NCBI GenBank assembly: GCA_007121115.1
Contig: SKMI01000140.1
Coordinates: 1 to 6,038 of the forward strand
Reading direction: 5' to 3'
Origin: Paracoccaceae bacterium
Lineage (GTDB): Bacteria; Pseudomonadota; Alphaproteobacteria; Rhodobacterales; Rhodobacteraceae
DNA: 6,038 bases
Shown here: positions 4,695-6,038 of the stretch, one piece after another
Layout: each line of letters opens with the position of its first letter
Numbering within the stretch: the stretch's first letter is position 1
The notes under the pieces: model-generated
Told to the model about the DNA's origin: nothing
The model's database searches: none
What the model saw: only the letters and a program-made list of their open reading frames with translations
Position numbers and translations under genes: made by a program

Positions 4695-6038
4695 TTAGTG
4701 CGCCGCTGTTAACGCATCGCGCAGGGACTGTTCAATCTCGGCTGTTGAACGCGGCTGCACGCCCAGCAGCGGGCCGATGCGGCGGATGATCTCGCCCGCC
4801 ACTGGCACGGCGGTCCAGCCGGCCGTGCGGCGCGGCTCGGACCCGGTGGTGTCCTCGGGCTCGTCCAGCGTGACGATCAGCACGTAACGCGGGTTGTCCA
4901 TGGGAAAGGCCGAAGCAAAGGTCGCCAGCACCGCCTCGTCCATGTAGCCGCCCCCCGGGGCGGGCTTGTCGGCGGAGCCGGTCTTGCCGCCCACGCCGTA
5001 GCCGGGAATGCGGGCGAAACTGGCGGTGCCGCGCTGGACGGTCTGAAACAGCATGTAGCGCATCTGCGCCGAGGTCTTCTCGGATATCACCCGCTCGCGC
5101 TGCGGCAGGCCGCGCTGGCGTTTCATGGTGGGCGTGACCCGCCAGCCGCCGTTGACCAACGTGGAATAGGCGGCGGCCAGTTGCAGCGGGCTGGTGGACA
5201 GGCCGTGGCCGTAGGAAATGGTCATCGCCGAAAGCTCGGTCCAGCGATCGGGTAACAACGGCCGGGCGCGGCGGGTTTCGGCCAGTTCCACCGGCACGCC
5301 TTCGAGGAAGCCCAGCCGGTCCAGAAACGCGCGCTGCGCGTCCGGACCGATCCGCTGGGCCAGCCGCGCGGTGCCCACGTTCGACGAGCGCACGATCACA
5401 TCGGTGGCCGAAAGCTCGGGGCCATAATTGCGGAAATCACTGATCCGGAAGCGGCCAACCTGCATGGGGCTGCGGGTGTCGACCATGGTGTCCGGGGACA
5501 GCATCCCTTCCTCCAGCGCCTGGGCGACGGTGAAGGATTTCATAACGGACCCAAGCTCGTAATACCCCTGCACCGCGCGATTGAAGAGCGGGCTGTCGGC
5601 GGGTTCGCCCTCGGTCGGGGGCGGGGGGCGGTCATTGGGGTCGAAATCCGGCAAGGAGACCAGCGCCAGCACCTCGCCGTTGCGCGGGTCCATCAGCACC
5701 GCCGTGGCGCCGTTCGCGTTCAGCATGCGCATGCCGCTGTGCAGCACCTCGGTAATCACCGCCTGCAGTGTCAGATCGAGGCTCAGTTGCAGCGGACGGT
5801 CCAGCGTTGCCGGGTCGCGCAGCCGGTCGTCGAAGTGGTGCTCGATTCCCGCCACGCCGATGATTTCCGCCGCGCGCACCCCCTGTTCACCGAAACTCGC
5901 CCCGCCCAGCACATGCCCGGCCAGCGACCCATTGGGATAGAGCCGCAGGTTGCGCGGGCCGAACATCAGCCCCGGTTCGCCGATATCATGCACCTGCTGA
6001 CGTTGTTCGGGCGACAGCCGCGAGCGCACCCAGACGAA
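4695..6038 (-). CDS. ftsI: Peptidoglycan D,D-transpeptidase FtsI (PBP3), C-terminal part
   Basis: FtsI is the class B penicillin-binding protein that cross-links septal peptidoglycan, anchored in the cytoplasmic membrane with its catalytic domain in the periplasm. The frame is open to the window edge (Phe-Val-Trp-Val-Arg...), so a GTG at 6029 is internal and the true start lies outside. The 447 visible residues, numbered from the edge, include part of the pedestal domain (LYPNGSLAGHVLGGAS at 33-48) and the transpeptidase domain with all three motifs: SxxK at 164-167 (GSVMKSF, nucleophile S164), SxN at 218-220 (RSSNVG) and KTG at 352-354 (GGKTGSADKP). About 140-150 N-terminal residues, with the membrane anchor, are missing compared with usual family length. 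It is the first gene here of the co-directional group ftsI-murE-mraY. The protein ends ALTAAH, then TAA, 16 nt before murE. Confidence 0.95.
   Translation of the reverse strand, partial: FVWVRSRLSPEQRQQVHDIGEPGLMFGPRNLRLYPNGSLAGHVLGGASFGEQGVRAAEIIGVAGIEHHFDDRLRDPATLDRPLQLSLDLTLQAVITEVLHSGMRMLNANGATAVLMDPRNGEVLALVSLPDFDPNDRPPPPTEGEPADSPLFNRAVQGYYELGSVMKSFTVAQALEEGMLSPDTMVDTRSPMQVGRFRISDFRNYGPELSATDVIVRSSNVGTARLAQRIGPDAQRAFLDRLGFLEGVPVELAETRRARPLLPDRWTELSAMTISYGHGLSTSPLQLAAAYSTLVNGGWRVTPTMKRQRGLPQRERVISEKTSAQMRYMLFQTVQRGTASFARIPGYGVGGKTGSADKPAPGGGYMDEAVLATFASAFPMDNPRYVLIVTLDEPEDTTGSEPRRTAGWTAVPVAGEIIRRIGPLLGVQPRSTAEIEQSLRDALTAAH

Noticed and set aside
3074..4789. Long + strand open frame of about 570 codons opposite murE
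   Set aside because: It is antisense to a gene with all MurE motifs in place. Its Arg/Gln/Gly/Ala-rich, low-complexity translation is typical of the reverse frame of a GC-rich gene.

Overview
The window is GC-rich chromosomal DNA (roughly two thirds G+C by eye) with densely packed, long-ORF bacterial genes. The XdhC, DUF938, MraY, MurE and FtsI sequences, the FnrL-type operator and the style of the intergenic repeats all fit an alphaproteobacterium, most likely Rhodobacterales. This placement comes from recalled family resemblance, not from a database search.

Left part (1-1825, + strand): the 3' end of xdhC (xanthine dehydrogenase accessory factor; its 5' end lies off the window). A 183-bp spacer full of hairpins follows. 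Next is a DUF938 SAM-dependent methyltransferase-like gene (751-1401), then an 88-bp spacer with a near-perfect FNR/FnrL box, then a small AhpD-like carboxymuconolactone decarboxylase family gene (1490-1825). These look like three separate transcription units.

Middle (1826-1988): a convergent spacer between the + strand AhpD-like gene and the - strand mraY. It carries about 2.8 copies of a 32-33 bp GC-rich hairpin unit in tandem. It also holds a second copy of the 25-26 bp element found after xdhC, again in sense orientation just downstream of a stop codon.

Right part (1989-6038, - strand): a fragment of the division and cell-wall (dcw) cluster, in transcription order ftsI (5' truncated by the window edge), murE and mraY. 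These encode the septal transpeptidase, the UDP-MurNAc-tripeptide ligase (meso-diaminopimelate type) and the lipid I synthase. The usual order is ftsI-murE-murF-mraY-murD. Here murF is absent: only 110 bp separate murE from mraY, and that spacer holds a hairpin, a palindrome and a possible 16-codon upstream ORF overlapping the mraY start. The cluster also stops after mraY, where a convergent unrelated gene appears instead of murD.

I see no defence system, mobile element, CRISPR array or RNA gene. The observations most worth following are the missing murF, the tandem hairpin array with its dispersed companion element, the FnrL box, the possible mraY upstream ORF, and an AT-rich rare-codon island lying over the DNPR motif of murE.
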